Positions 12,150-23,469 of a stretch of 64,000 nt of DNA are shown piece by piece. The notes below the pieces were generated by a model. It had not been told where the DNA came from, searched no databases, and saw only the letters and a program-made list of their open reading frames with translations. Every line of letters starts with the position of its first letter. Position 1 is the stretch's first letter. The translations under genes and the position numbers were made by a program. The DNA is from Chiua virens (Eukaryota > Basidiomycota > Agaricomycetes > Boletales > Boletaceae), in the NCBI GenBank assembly GCA_019787685.1, contig JAHNUO010000003.1:1178001-1242000 (forward strand), given 5' to 3'.

Positions 12150-13079
12150 ACTCTACTTCTCCTTCTGCATCTGCCAAGTCACCCATCTCCACCTCTGTGC
12201 CCATCTCTGCAAGCTCCTTTTCACCCACCTCCACATCGACATTCTTGACATCCGACTCCTCCGACTTCGCTCCATACACCTCCTCCACCTTCAGCTCCAC
12301 GAGCCTCGATAGCAGAGCGTTCTGGTAATCCAGGCACCTGTTTTGCGACCTCATCGCCACTTGGAGATTCCTTACGGCCTCCATCATTTGCTTTGCAACT
12401 CCTACCCATGACTTCACCACCTGCACAAATGTCTCTGGGAGAGACAAGACCTGAGCCCCGCTCGGACCAGCGGACAACGACTTCGTCCTCATCTTTTTCT
12501 TTGACTTCAGCACCTCCTCCTAATCCTCCACCCGTTTCCTCTGGCACATCTTCTTCTCTGTTACCTCCTCTCTGGGCCTCTCGCACTTCACCTTGGCGTC
12601 TCAACAAGGCTCGCAAGCCGTCAACTTCCTCCCAGTGCTGAGCACACACTCCAGGCCTCAGTTCTTGCACCTAGTGCATACCTCCCACTCTGACCCTCAT
12701 GCCTTCTCCTTGCCCTTCTCCTTGGGAGCACTCTGCTCTGCACGGATCTCCTTGGCCTATTAACTCCGTCAGCTCTAGAAGCTAGACATTGTGATCTACT
12801 TACCCTCTTCTTGGCCTCCTCAACCTCTCGCTCCTCCGCTTTCCTCAGCTTCTTCATAGCCCTCCTTGCTTGCTCTGCCTTCTCTGCCTTGCACCTCACC
12901 TCTTCAGCCTTGCATGCCTCCTCAGCTTCCTCCAGCTTCCTCCACTCCTCTGCTTCTCTCCACACCTTCATCCATCATCGCTGCTCCATCACCTTCACGT
13001 CAAACAGCTTGTCACTGTCATCGTTGCACTCCTTGAGACACATGTCGTCCCACTCCTTGATGTTGCTGATATCAGCCAT
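12150..13079 (-). pseudogene. Antisense ORF of family B: coiled coil plus Cys-rich cluster
   Basis: Runs opposite to Gag. An ATG at 13079 begins MADISNIKEWDDMCLKEC, followed by a long Ala/Glu/Lys/Arg stretch (about 12990-12810) with heptad-like character, probably a coiled coil. Near 12650-12570 one frame shows CTRCKN, then GLECVL, then ACEPC and KVKCERP, a C-x2-C...C...C-x2-C...C arrangement like a Zn2Cys6 cluster. It ends in an acidic tail with a hydrophobic, helix-prone segment near 12400. At least three in-frame stops or shifts break it. The 5' part is kept in copy 2 at 27661-27966 (plus). A DNA-binding regulator is possible from the Cys pattern, but this is inference. Confidence 0.55.
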
Positions 13080-13250
13080 GGTTGGAATTAATGGTTAAGG
13101 AATAAAACAGCCATCTGCCGGACTTATATACAGAGCACATCACCCACACTCCGAATTCAAACTCTGCACATCCATCACCTCCACCCGCACTTTGTTCACA
13201 CTTTGACTCCACTTGACTATTGTTTCTCACTAAAAGGCCTTCGAGGGTTC

Positions 13251-13268
13251 AGGCCTAAAGGGGGATAC
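13251..13268 (+). other. Polypurine tract, family B
   Basis: AGGCCTAAAGGGGGATAC lies directly against the TG of the 3' LTR. It would prime plus-strand DNA synthesis. Confidence 0.75.
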
Positions 13269-13855
13269 TGTCATATACCGCTCCATTCTCCGTTCCTCCA
13301 GATATAACTCTGGATCTCTTAGATGATAACTCCGGGTCAATCTCCCTCAGGATGCAACTCCGCGACCCTGGACCTCCGTTACATATATATGTTTCCTCTT
13401 TTGAATTAGTACATAACCTGTGTCTTGCTTACAAGCACAGCTCCGGCTTTCTCAGTACCTGACTTACCTCCGGCTATGTAGTTTCCTGATCTCTTGTCTT
13501 ATTCCAAATTAGTCATTCTCTGTTTCTCCATATTACTCATCTCCTTGCTCTGTGACTAATCATTATGTTTCCTCTGAGTATATAAACCGTAATTACTTTG
13601 ATTATAACTTGAGTCTGAATATTAGTTTATTTGTATGACTCACTCCAAACACTCTGAGAAGTCCTTGATAGTCTTCACTCTGCTCAACTCCACTTTATGT
13701 GTTGAGTCATATATCTATCTCCATTCTCCACATGTTCAAAATATAGGGACAGACTGTGACAAGGGCACACCACATACGGTGAAGCCAAGTCCCATCCAAT
13801 GCTATAACTCTGGAGATCCAGAGTTGGCTACCTCCGAGTCACACGGTCTCTAACA
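13269..13855 (+). repeat. 3' LTR, family B
   Basis: 587 bp, from TGTCATATACC to GGTCTCTAACA. It carries TATATAAA (13579-13586) and, 33 nt after the start of that box, AGTCTGAATAT (13612-13622), the predicted RNA start. Similar LTRs lie at 29188-29762 (solo), 30647-30886 and 27363-27522 (fragments). Confidence 0.9.
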
Positions 13856-13860
13856 CTTAC
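13856..13860. repeat. Target-site duplication CTTAC (right)
   Basis: Matches CTTAC at 10099-10103 and marks the right end of the family-B insertion. Confidence 0.9.
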
Positions 13861-14698
13861 CGTTGGTGTGTTCATTGATAAAGTCGTTGGTGGCCTTGAG
13901 CTCGGTGGGTGACAAGGGGCAAACCTTTTCAACCTTGGGTTGGAAGGTGTCCTTCAGGTAGATCTTGTGATCACAGGACCTGGAGGGAGGCATCTGGTTG
14001 AAGGGTTCCTTCGTGAATACAGATTCAAACTCTGAGTATTCCAAAGGGAGAGTGACCTTGGCTTTGGTAGCCACAGCTGCAGGGGTAATAGCATTGGTGA
14101 GCTTCTCCAGTAGGGTGGTCTGAATGAAGTGTTGTCCCGTGCACATGACATGGTTTGTAGAGTGTTGCATGGACTGGGTCGTGAAGTGATGCCCAGTGTC
14201 AGTGCCAAGGTAGTTGTAGATTTTGCCATCCTTGATGGGATCAACATCAATGTGGCAGATCAGGAGGATTGGTGGTGGATGAGTGAGTTTGGCAGAGTGA
14301 CAAGGTTTGTCAGTGGTGACAGGAGGGAAGTCAGGTTCAGGGGCTGAGATGGTGATGGTTTTGGCAACCCAGTCAATAATAGGATTGGTCACCTTGAGCC
14401 AGGGGGGGTCAAGGATAATATTCTCAGATTCACAGTGAATAATGTGGAACTTAACATGTTGGAGTACTTTGCCAAGAGCAACCTGGAGGGTGGTGGTGAA
14501 ATTGATATTACTGTTCTTGTTCAAGGTTGAGTCTATGCTCCGAACCGGAATGGGTTTCGGAAGACACTTCTTGGGAAACTTGTTCTTCTGGATAAAGTGC
14601 CAGTCGACACAGTTGATCCTAGCTCCAGAGTCAATGAGAGCACAGGTGTTGAAGTCTTTCAAGGTAGCAGTTGTGTTCAATCTAACTGGAATTTGCAT
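13861..14698 (-). pseudogene. Gypsy family A copy 2: protease and start of RT
   Basis: Minus-strand frame that starts MQIPVRLNTTATLKDFNTCA. ALIDSGARINCVDW (D-S-G active site) identifies a retropepsin-type protease that would cut the polyprotein. The frame continues through WLKVTNPIIDW and YSEFESVFTKEPF to KATNDFINEH, the entry to RT, where the family-B insertion cuts it. This 282-residue frame is intact and co-linear with 55020-55811 on the plus strand. Gag is upstream at 15417-14776 and the rest of RT is at 10103 and below. Confidence 0.85.
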
Positions 14699-14775
14699 AG
14701 ATTAACACACCATCTCTGCTACTAGTACATGGGTATGAGAATGGGAAGATACTGGTGTTGAATCAGTCTTCCTTC

Positions 14776-15982
14776 TTAAAAACCTGTGATGGGTTCAGGG
14801 GGATTTGAGTTGACTTTGTTGACACTCATAGAGTCGTTATCATTGTCCTCTACCTCCTGCAAAGCAGGGATAGGCTTGGGTTTGGGTTTGGCCTTCTGGA
14901 CCTTTTTGTTAGGCACAGAGGCGGAGCGGGAGGAGTCAGTCATGAAGACTGGGCATGAGGAGGTGCAATGGCCAGGTTGGCAGCACTGAAAGCAGAGGTT
15001 TTTGTCAATGCATTGCTTCTGCTCAGCATCAGTCATCTTGTTGACGCGGATTGAGTCCATGTCCATAGCATCAGGGTCTTGTTCCTTTTTACAGGAAGAA
15101 GAGGAAGAGTCATGGAAGATGACAGCAGTGGTGGGTTTCTTGTTGCAATGAGCAATCTTGTCAGCACACTCCCACTGGGTCTTGAAGTAAATGGCCTGGG
15201 TGTACCACTTGTCGATGGTCATGGGTATGGTATCCATTCCCTGGATCCTGTGCATGAGCAAGGGGGGAAGGCCAGCAATGAAGAAGTTGATTAGAACTGA
15301 ATCTGATCTGGTGAGGGTGGTGGTGGCAACCTTGTTGCAGAATGAGGAGATGTAAAAGGGAACATCCTCATTGTGGGTCACCCAAGTGGTGGGGAGCCAG
15401 GTGATGGTGTTGCCCATTACCAGGTATCGTGGTGTTCAAAGTCCTTTCAGAACTCCGTCTGCCAATTGTTCCAACTCCCAAAGGAGCAGAGGGGGATATC
15501 CTTGGTGCAAAATGTGTTGACCCAAGTCTTAGCAGATCAGGTACGGCACGGTTGTAGGACCTGTCAAAGGTGGAGGGTTTGCTGAGGCAAAGCTCGATGG
15601 CTTTACTAGACATGTTGCTAGTAGACGAGGTGGCGGGTAGTGGGAGTGGTGCCAGAGTATAGACAATGGCTGGGCCCTGGATTGATGCAAGTCCAGGAAT
15701 AAGGTTCCTTGGGATTGTAGGTGATGTGAATAAGGTGAGACTCAGTATGTCAAGTGAGGTGGTAAGACATTCAGCTAGTTGTTGAGGTTCATCTTCAGAG
15801 TCAGAGTGGTTGATATTGATGTCAAGGTTGTTCTCCTGGAGTTCAGAAGAAGGTGAGGAGGGTTCAGGGTTATTGTTGGATAAATCAGATGAAGGGGTGT
15901 TAGACATCTGAAGACTCCAACTAGGATTGAGGAGTGAATAAGTAGGGGGTTGTCCCAAAGAAATGGTGGGCAGCTGCTGCAC
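14776..15982 (-). pseudogene. Gypsy family A copy 2: Gag
   Basis: Two minus-strand frames. The first, 15982-15368, starts MQQLPTISLGQPPTYSL and continues to IELCLSKPSTFDRSYNRA. The second, 15417-14776, contains NKVATTTLTRSDSVLINFF, then PMTIDKWYTQAIYFKTQWE, and the zinc knuckle C-F-Q-C-C-Q-P-G-H-C-T-S-S-C (C-x2-C-x4-H-x4-C). A frameshift and a deletion in the central Gag domain separate them. The protein should form the capsid and package RNA. The plus-strand copy at 53620-54942 supplies the comparison. Confidence 0.8.
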
Positions 15983-16000
15983 AGTGGCAGGCTAAGGAAG

Positions 16001-16013
16001 CTAGTTTTGATCT
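16001..16013 (-). other. Primer-binding site, family A copy 2
   Basis: On the minus strand AGATCAAAACTAG begins 2 nt after the LTR end. It differs by one G-to-A change from the site in the plus-strand copy (53610-53621). It is complementary to the family's own predicted mRNA start, not to an obvious tRNA end. Confidence 0.65.
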
Positions 16014-16015
16014 TA

Positions 16016-16902
16016 TGTTGATGCAAAAGTACTAAGTATCAAGTGGCTGTGATAACTCAATCAACCACCACTTGGTATCTGGCACACTGAAAAGTTCAAG
16101 GAGGATTACTGGTCAGTGGATTGCTACCAGAGAGATAAGGTAGAACTTAGGTGTTGCTAAAAGTGTCCTGTTGGGAATCTATACCCAAAGGACCAGAGAC
16201 TTCCCACTGCAATCAGAGTCGACCGAGGAGCTGGATGTTGGTCACAGCAATGAAGGGTGGCTTAGGTGAAGCCCAAGGAGGAGCAGTGATACTAGCTAGA
16301 TTGCATAGATCAAGACTGAGGAATACAAAGTATCACTGCCAGTATTTATATATAGGTAAATGTGCATGGACCATTGGTCCAAAAGGGTGACCAGGAAGAG
16401 TGGAACAGTCAAAGGGCCAAAAGGGATCATATGGTGTGTAGGGCGACAGACGGAGTGGAAGTGAAAAGGTAAAAGGGAATGCCATTGGGTGATAAAACAA
16501 CTGCACTGGGCAGCTGGAGTTCAATGTAAGAGACTAAGGAAGCCATTACATCAAACTCCAAGGCTAAATACAGTAGCTAGATACACTAACAAATATGGTA
16601 GTGGCTAAAACTCTAAGTATCAATGACAAAGCAACTAAAGAGGGGTTGATGCGCAATCACTGCATCTAACATTGGGTTAGTGGCAGAAATGAAGGCAATC
16701 CCTAACAGATCAATGGAAGTGGAAGAAAAGAAGTGATGATGAAACAACAGGTTGGGCTAGAGTCATGTGTTTAAAGGGAAAAGAAGATGCAGGGCAAAGG
16801 ATTAAGCCCTTGCTGAGTAATCTGAAGCAAGGGTAAGCCTTGCGGATTGAACATAGGAGGTACCTGTAGTACCAAGCATAGTGAAATCAATTAATCATAA
16901 CA
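16016..16902 (-). repeat. 5' LTR of Gypsy family A copy 2
   Basis: Minus-strand LTR that reads from ATCATAACA (16902) back to the TGTTGATGC junction. Relative to the LTR at 52848 it lacks about 29 bp near its 3' end and carries an inserted solo LTR at 16490-16671. The promoter block is recognisable near 16340. Confidence 0.75.
16490..16671 (-). repeat. Solo LTR, Copia family D, TSD TTGGG
   Basis: On the plus strand it reads TGATAAAACAACTGC ... GCATCTAACA and is flanked by TTGGG on both sides (16485-16489 and 16672-16676). It matches 28724-28957 and, in reverse, the LTR at 25476-25712 that precedes a Copia Gag, so it belongs to that Copia family. It lies inside a family-A LTR. Confidence 0.85.
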
Positions 16903-16955
16903 TGTCCAATGCCACAACTCTAGTTGGCTACCTCCAAGTCGCATGGTCTCTAACA
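16903..16955 (+). repeat. 3' end fragment of a family-B LTR
   Basis: CCAATGCCACAACTCTAG through GCATGGTCTCTAACA matches the last about 53 bp of the LTR at 13269-13855. It directly abuts the outer end of the family-A 5' LTR, so that element seems to have landed in a family-B LTR. Confidence 0.65.
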
Positions 16956-17840
16956 CTGTCCCTTGATAATGGGACTAATGGGAGAGGGTGAATGTATCAA
17001 AGAATGGTGAGGGGATCATAACTTATGTCATCAAAGACATATGGATCCTAGGAGATTGTGAAGGTTATATGGCAATTTTTCCATTCCTTTGTCCTGGTAA
17101 GATAGGAGCTGTACATCCAAGGTTTCTTGAGCTTTGGTATCATCTATGGCATACTCCTGATCCTATCTCCGGGCTCTTCTGGACCTATTCCAATGCCAAT
17201 CACAGAACTCTGGTCGCGATACCAGCACATACATATGTTGTCAAAATCAGTACTGGTGTTGTCTCCTAGATGTCCAAGTGCCAGCCCATTGTTGCCCTCT
17301 CCACTACTGAAGCCAAGTATGTTGCAGTATGTGAAGCTGGCAAGAAGATTGTCTAGATGTTCAAGCTCAAAAGCCAGATTGAATTGACTCGTCCACAAAG
17401 GCAGCAATAAAGTGGTTCAAAATGCATCATGTCTCAAGAATCTTGGAAGGTGGGACCCCAAGTGATCTACTGGATCAATCTGCTTGCTAAAAGCTACTGT
17501 TAGGTAGTCGCTGGTGACTACAATTTACTGAACAATGGAGGTTTGAGTCAGAATATAGATAGGACATGGCAAGTCACTTAGACTTCCATTGCTTCTATTA
17601 CTATATGCAATACTACATTGCAATACAGCCAATGCCACAACTAATTATGCTGTTTCTTAGTTGTACCCCCTGAATGCTTGTCCATCATCTCCTCGTACCA
17701 TTCCCATGCTCCTTCCTCTGCATCAGTTTTGCATATTAACCACATGAATGCAGTTTTGAAATATGTATACACAGTTCTGAGCATTCCAGGTACTACTTGC
17801 ACTTCTAAGGCTTCTACTTCTGAAAGTTCTGGAGCAACTA
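16956..17840 (+). pseudogene. Copia RNase H / pol tail relic
   Basis: Near 17280-17345 the Copia RNase H block is clear: KCQPIVALSTTEAKYVAVCE, followed by AGKKIV. Upstream and downstream frames are broken by several stops. Only the C-terminus of the polyprotein remains. An LTR-like stretch follows. Confidence 0.65.
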
Positions 17841-18127
17841 TAGACTAAACAGTACTTAAAGTTAGGTACTATGATACAATTAGTCCTTACTACAGATAGA
17901 GCATAGTATCACAGTAGATATATAAACATGTTCTACTGTGTATACAAAATAAGAATCCTCCTCTCTTCTAATCCTTTACAATCTTGTCTTGAATTTAACC
18001 ATCAGGTGAGTCGCCAGAGCAGTGGTTTGGCCCTTGGATCAACCAACTTCCTCTGAACCAGTTTGTTCTAACATGCAGTCTTCTGGCAAACTTGTCAAAG
18101 CACCAGTGCAATCACATGGCTCAATGG
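17841..18127 (+). repeat. Probable Copia LTR end and start of a Gag relic
   Basis: AT-rich DNA with TATATAAAC near 17918 ends in CCATCA (about 18002). It is followed by GGTGAGTCGCC, which resembles the sequence just after the LTR at 25476-25712 (GGTGATGAGCC). A short frame then begins MQSSGKLVKAPVQ before the family-A solo LTR interrupts. Boundaries are uncertain. Confidence 0.4.
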
Positions 18128-18980
18128 TGTTACCATAGCCCCGGGTAGTCTAAGCCTAGCATAGACACAAAAGTACTAAGTATCTAGTGGCTGTGATAAC
18201 TCAAACAACCACCACTAGATATGTAGTGTGCTGAAGAGTTCAAGAAGGGTTATAGGTCAGTGTAGGCTACCAGTAAGACAAGTTAGAACTCACGTGTTGC
18301 TGAGAGCATCTTGTTGGGAACCTACATATACTGAAAGGACTGAAAATGATGTTGGTTGCAATGACAAAGGGGTTGCTTAAGGAGAAGCCCAAGGAGGAGG
18401 AATGATACTCAGCTGCATAGATCAAGACTAAGAATTACAGGAGTATCATTGAGGGTTTATATATGTAAAGTGAAGTGGGGCAACAGGTTGGCCGAGAAGA
18501 GCAGAACCGATCAAAAAGGTCAAAAGGGAAACATGTGAAGGCAATGGATGATGATGAAGATGAAATGAGAAAGGGCATTGCCTGTTAGCTTTCTGATTGC
18601 GCACTTCGCGCATTTTAGCTAATATACTTTATTTGGATATTGCGCCACACTTGTGGCTAATTGTTTGTGTTTGTTTCACACCTAGTTTATAGTCAGAGTT
18701 CCACAGTGTTCGCTTTCTTCAGTTTCTCACTGTGGACTCCAGCTGTGTGATTCCAGCTGTTAACATTGCCATCAGATGATGATGAGAACATCATCAATGA
18801 GTAAAAGATTAAACAGTGACAGAACAATGGGTTGAGCCAGAGTCACACTATTGGAATAGGATTGGAAATAATGGGTAAGCAGAAGAAGGGCAAAGGGTTG
18901 AACCAATATGGGCAACATAGTGAGATACCTGTAGTACTGAGTGTAGTAAAGTAAAATGAGGAAAAGAGAAAATCATAACA
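18128..18980 (-). repeat. Solo LTR, Gypsy family A
   Basis: On the plus strand it reads TGTTACCATAGCCCCGGG ... AATCATAACA, a family-A LTR in reverse. Flanks are AATGG (18123-18127) and AATGC (18981-18985), a duplication with one mismatch. A smaller solo LTR sits inside at 18583-18765. No internal region is attached. Confidence 0.75.
18583..18765 (+). repeat. Solo LTR, family E, TSD TTGCC
   Basis: 183 bp from TGTTAGCTTTCTG to CCAGCTGTTAACA, with TTGCC at 18578-18582 and again at 18766-18770. Its first bases resemble Copia family D (TGTTAG...TGATTGCGC), so orientation is called plus, but the body differs. Confidence 0.8.
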
Positions 18981-18985
18981 AATGC

Positions 18986-19700
18986 AGTGGATGGACTGCT
19001 TTGATGCCTGAACTGAATTCATATCTTCTGACTGTTTGCTTTTACAGCCACCCTCATCATTTCCCCACATTCCACAAACAAGCTTACCACAGCATGCCAT
19101 GCAAATACAAATTGCTTGAAGTCACCTGTAGATATTGGACTGATGATTATAATCTCAAGTAGTTTTCTGTTCCCTGCTCAGAGGGGATGTTCTTTGCTCA
19201 GATATGGACTTGGACTCCGGGTCACCTGCTGTTATTGCCATCCCTATAGGCACATGTTACTTGATACCACATACAGACTACTTCTCAAAATCCTGGTTGT
19301 TCCAAGGGCAAAGTTACTACTCTGGTGACTTACCTAAGGGTACATGACCGATTAATAATCAACACTGGACTGATAATCTGACATCCAACACAAAATAAAC
19401 CATATCTCAGTTGAATCTAGGCTGATCTGTATGATTATTAGAGCAGTAGATAGCCTTGATATCTATACTACAATATTTCTATATGGTTATTCCCATGTTA
19501 TCAGTCACACAATAAGTGGTCACATAAATCATGTTAGAGGATATGAATATGACATACTATCTTGATGTGCTTCATAGTATCTCACTTCTTTTAAGGCCAA
19601 GCTTTTTAAGTGTTTAATCAGTACATATGCACTCTCTATAAGTTGCACTGGTACAGGGTCCAGAATCGTTGCAACCGCCATGGTTCGCCATCAGAGAACG
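18986..19700. other. Non-coding, AT-rich spacer
   Basis: No recognised protein motif. By position it may hold the decayed 3' LTR of the minus-strand Copia that follows. No TG...CA pair with duplicated flanks was identified. Confidence 0.35.
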
Positions 19701-22081
19701 TGCTGAACAGCTCTGAAGACGTCATGCCAAAGGTAGCAGTGCCCTGGATATAGCGAAAGAGGTGCTTGATGGGATTCCAATGCGCCACACCAGGATCAGA
19801 GGTGAAGGATGCGAGCTGACCGACTGTGAAGGCAATCGTGTTGCACGGGAGAGATACTGCAGTGAGTCATTGTCACCGCCATAATCAACAGAACGCGATA
19901 GGCACAAACCTGGCTCCATTGGGGTCGTGACAGGCTTGCAGTCAGTCATGTTGAACCTGGACAGCATGTCGACGCAGTACTTAGGCTGGGAGAGTGTCAA
20001 GGAGCGCTTGGAACAATTGCGATCAATCTTAATGCCCAGAATCTCTGTGGTAGGCAATTTGAGGTGTTTACCCAGATCTGCGATGGCTTGCTTGGTGGGT
20101 TCAAGAGATTTCGATGTGAAGCTCATGTTGTCCACAACGACAGGCAACATGACCTGGACATAGTCTTGAATCTTCATGTAGACAGCTGCATCGGAGTATG
20201 TCTGTGTGTAGCCAAGGGTCTCGAGATGTTGACAGACCAGAGATAGAGGTCATGGATGGCAGCAAGGGCCAGCTGGGATGATGCGAAGAATGGGGAGGTG
20301 CACAGTAGAAGTGTGAAAACCTCGAGGTACTCAAATCCAGGTCGCTGGGAGTCTCTCCATTCTAGCCCCAGTGGGCGACTAGAGGACCCTTGTAACATTC
20401 AAAGGCGCCGCCGATCAGCATAATACTTCTTGGTGAAGACCCACTTACAACCGATGACAGGACAATCCTTGGGGCGATCCACAAGAGTCTATGTGCCATT
20501 CGATTTCTGGGCAGCTAATTCATCCATAGGAGCCTGTCTCCACTCAGAAGTGTTGTCGCGCGTCATGGCGTCTCGAAACGATCGTGGATGGGTGCGTCAC
20601 AGGATCCTGAGGTAGCGCTCTGGGAACTGCGATGGGTTCTCCATCCTCATCATCCTCATCAACAGGAAGAGGAGGAAGCAAGAGAATCCCAGGAGCAGCT
20701 GGAAGAGGATCATTGTCCATAAATTTGTCACCAAGTAGTGCTATGTAAGGCATAATGGGCGCAATGATGACTGCTGGGCCATGTAGGGTGAGGGTGGGTC
20801 GCTCATCGAAGTCAGTTTGGTGGTCGGGTTGTAGAACTTCCAGCCCTTGGAACACGCATTTTTCGTAGTGGGGGCACAAAGCAGGGCATTCCTCCATTTG
20901 TATGTGGACATAGGCAGTCAATCCCCAAACACAAAGGTGGGAGACGGGTGTAGCGTCGTCGAAAGCAGCTTGTGGGGCATCTATTCCACACATGCACCAG
21001 GACAGCAAGTGTGCTTCACCCCAGAAAACCATAATAGCACAAGGCCTGACTCCTTGAGTATGGCAGTAATGCGCTCGCTGAGGATGTGATGAGCTCGTTC
21101 TGCGGCCCCATTCTGCTGAGGTCATGCTCAGATGGTATTAGACCTCTAGCCCACACTCAGTGGTGAACTTGAGCATTGCATTGCTCATATATTGCCCTCC
21201 CTTGGTATCTCGCAGGGTGTAATCTTTCAGTCAGTCTGGTTCTTTGCAAACCCCTGAAACTGCTTAAAAGCCTCGAAAACATCCGATTTAGCACGAATGG
21301 GCAGGACAAAGTGATATGAAGAGGAGTCACCGATGAATGTGACCCAGTAGCGATATCCAGAGAAAGCGGGGTGGAGGAACTTGGTGGACGTCGGAGTGGA
21401 TAAGCTCCAGAGAGGGCCAGACGAATGAGGGAGCTGGCAACAACTTGCTGTCCAGCTTCATCCCAGTGCCAAGCTGGCGATCAAAAAGCGATTTGACATC
21501 AATGAGGTTGTGATGGGCAAATCTACAATGCCGCTTTGCTCCATGCAGCTCGCAGCACTTGCACTGGCAGTGCCCTCGCTTGTCGCAAAACGCACATAGT
21601 GGATTGGGACTCCGGGCACGAACAGCCAGATGACGACGTCAGGAGCGCAAAGTCTGCAGGAGTGGTGGGGAGGGCATGAGAGCGAGACAATGATTGATTT
21701 CCTCAGTCTGGAATGCTGCTGTGACCTTGTACTTGTCTGGGTCAGTCAGTCAGGAGAGCGAGCAAAGAGATGAAATGGTTGTATTCAGGCCCCAGTGAGC
21801 GAATCATGGCCATGCAAGTGAGCTCGTCATCGAGTTTGCTGATGTCGAATGAGGATGTGTGAATGGTCCTTGAGGCCAACGAAGCATGCAGTCCTCAACT
21901 CGAGCTGCAAGGGCACAGAGGGACTCATCAGGACGCTTCCTGATGCTGAAAAACTCGTCATCAGCAACAAAGGGACTGCCAACCTTCTGCTGAATGCATT
22001 CATCATCAGACCTGAGACTAGGGCACCTTGCCATATATAGGATTTAGTCCCCTGGCACAAATCACCTGGTGTACATGCCAA
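19700..22081 (-). pseudogene. Ty1/Copia relic with Gag, integrase and RT pieces
   Basis: Minus-strand order: Gag, 22081-21800 (FFSIRKRPDESLCALAARVE); a CCHC knuckle near 21600 (C-A-F-C-D-K-R-G-H-C-Q-C-K-C); the pre-integrase block FAHHNLIDVKSLFDRQLG near 21520; integrase, 21400-21060 (EWGRRTSSSHPQRAHY in shifted frame); the integrase C-terminus, 21125-20544; and RT, about 20400-19722, with ADLGKHLKLPTTEILGIKID and LSQPKYCVDMLSRFNMTDCK. The region between knuckle and pre-integrase, where the protease should be, is largely deleted, and part of RT is missing. CpG is still common, so it is younger than many neighbours. It matches the Copia at 25713-27360 in RT. Confidence 0.8.
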
Positions 22082-22296
22082 TGTAGAGCATTATATCTGT
22101 AAAACACTCTTGCATTGTCCTCAGGTTTAACCTTGGGCTGGACTGAAAGGGTAAGAAGTGAAGGGAGGCTTTGAACTCAAACCATGCAGGTGTTCCTCAA
22201 AAGGTTCACAGAATGGCTATCAATCACACTTCTGAGCTTTGTCACCACATGGAGTACATCTCCTAACTTTTATCTGCTGTTGTATAATCCTTAAGG
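22082..22296. other. Short spacer
   Basis: No motif recognised between the Copia relic and the inverted repeat. Confidence 0.3.
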
Positions 22297-22705
22297 GGCC
22301 AACCAGGGGTACCTTTCATTGTCATAAGGAAAAGGGTAGTAGAAGAGCAAATTGTTGGGTTTGAGTTGGTGTAGGAAAGGTGGTGGTCAAGGAAGCCACC
22401 TAGACATATTTTGCATGCTCAGCAGTCAAATGTGACACATACTCTAGGAATTTCCTATGCCAAGTGAGTTGTCACTCTAATTTCTTTGGGTCCTGCCTCA
22501 CAACCTGGGTTGCTGCAGGGATGCTGCAAACCCCAAACGTATTTCTAGAAAGAATGTACATACCAGTGACTGACTAGCCTCTTCTCTATTTTGGTTACTG
22601 GTAGTAGACTATGGCCGCAAGGGAAAGCGTCTTGCCACATGGGTACTGTATAAATGAATTGTGTATTATTCAATGAGTTTCTGCTTGATAAAAACTTCTT
22701 CAAGT
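22297..22705 (+). repeat. Left arm of a long inverted repeat
   Basis: About 410 bp, from GGGGCCAACC to AACTTCTTCAA. It is found again in reverse at 23470-23880 with high identity. A shared landmark is the run from CATATTTTGCATGCTCAGC to CCTATGCCAAGTGAGTTG. The spacer is about 765 bp. Neither arm holds a recognised domain. Confidence 0.85.
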
Positions 22706-23469
22706 CCAGGGTACCCAATGTTTAGCCTGTGCATAACAACCTCACTTATGGAGGTACCCAATAAATCATCACTTTTGTCCACGTGAAGGAAGCTTTTAAA
22801 GTTGAGGTGAAACTGCAAGATCCTTGATTTGGTACAAAGGCACCTTTTCTTCATCCCAGTGGGAAAGTATTTATACTAAATTCAATTCAATTGCAGTAAT
22901 AGTCACCACAATGATGGTGGAGAATATTATTATATGAATCCAAGAACAGACTGAGCATAGCATGCATGACAAGTGGCAGAATGGTCACCCTTTGGACCAC
23001 CAAGGTTCTTTCCTTGAGAAACACATTCATACTAGGGCATCATGCCCAGGAATAACATAACATTGGTATCTCATTGTGCTAGAGAATGCATGAAGGGCAA
23101 ATGAATTCTTCCATATCTTTAACCTCCTATACACAAGGTAGCAACTTCAACTGCCAATAACATAGTGTGTTGCTGTGGTTGCATTGTGCCAACAGCCTGA
23201 AGTCTTTGCAAAAACTGCATACTCAGATCTTACCTGAGGAATGCTTCTGTTCAGTGGCATCAGCAATCATATATATAGTATACATAAATAAAGTAAGCCA
23301 GCACTTGTATTCTGCTGCAAGGATGCATTGCCTGAATCTAGTATGTATTTCTTCCACACTCTGATACCCTCTCTGTAGTGGCTGCTTTGTCTTCTACTGC
23401 ATCTCCTGGTCTCAAAGAACCCTGCAATTGTCAAGCAATTCTTGCAATGAGTTGCTGAAGAAGTCTTTA
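22706..23469. other. Loop between inverted-repeat arms
   Basis: AT-rich, with no recognised coding motif. The inner edges diverge at about 22705 and 23469. Confidence 0.4.

Larger units (their letters stand above)
10104..13855 (+). mobile_element. Deleted family-B LTR retrotransposon, nested in family A
   Basis: A 3.75-kb element bounded by CTTAC duplications. It has a truncated 5' LTR (10104 to about 10217), a Gag relic, a sense ORF relic, an antisense ORF, a purine tract AGGCCTAAAGGGGGATAC (13251-13268) and a complete 3' LTR (13269-13855). Most of the 5' LTR, the primer-binding site and all of RT, RNase H and integrase are missing. It is therefore a non-autonomous deletion derivative. It interrupts the RT of family-A copy 2 and is younger than that copy. 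Confidence 0.85.

Noticed and set aside
12393..12641. Plus-strand Ser/Pro-rich frame in family B
   Set aside because: It is opposite the coiled-coil/Cys-rich ORF, whose motifs are more specific. Treated as a shadow.
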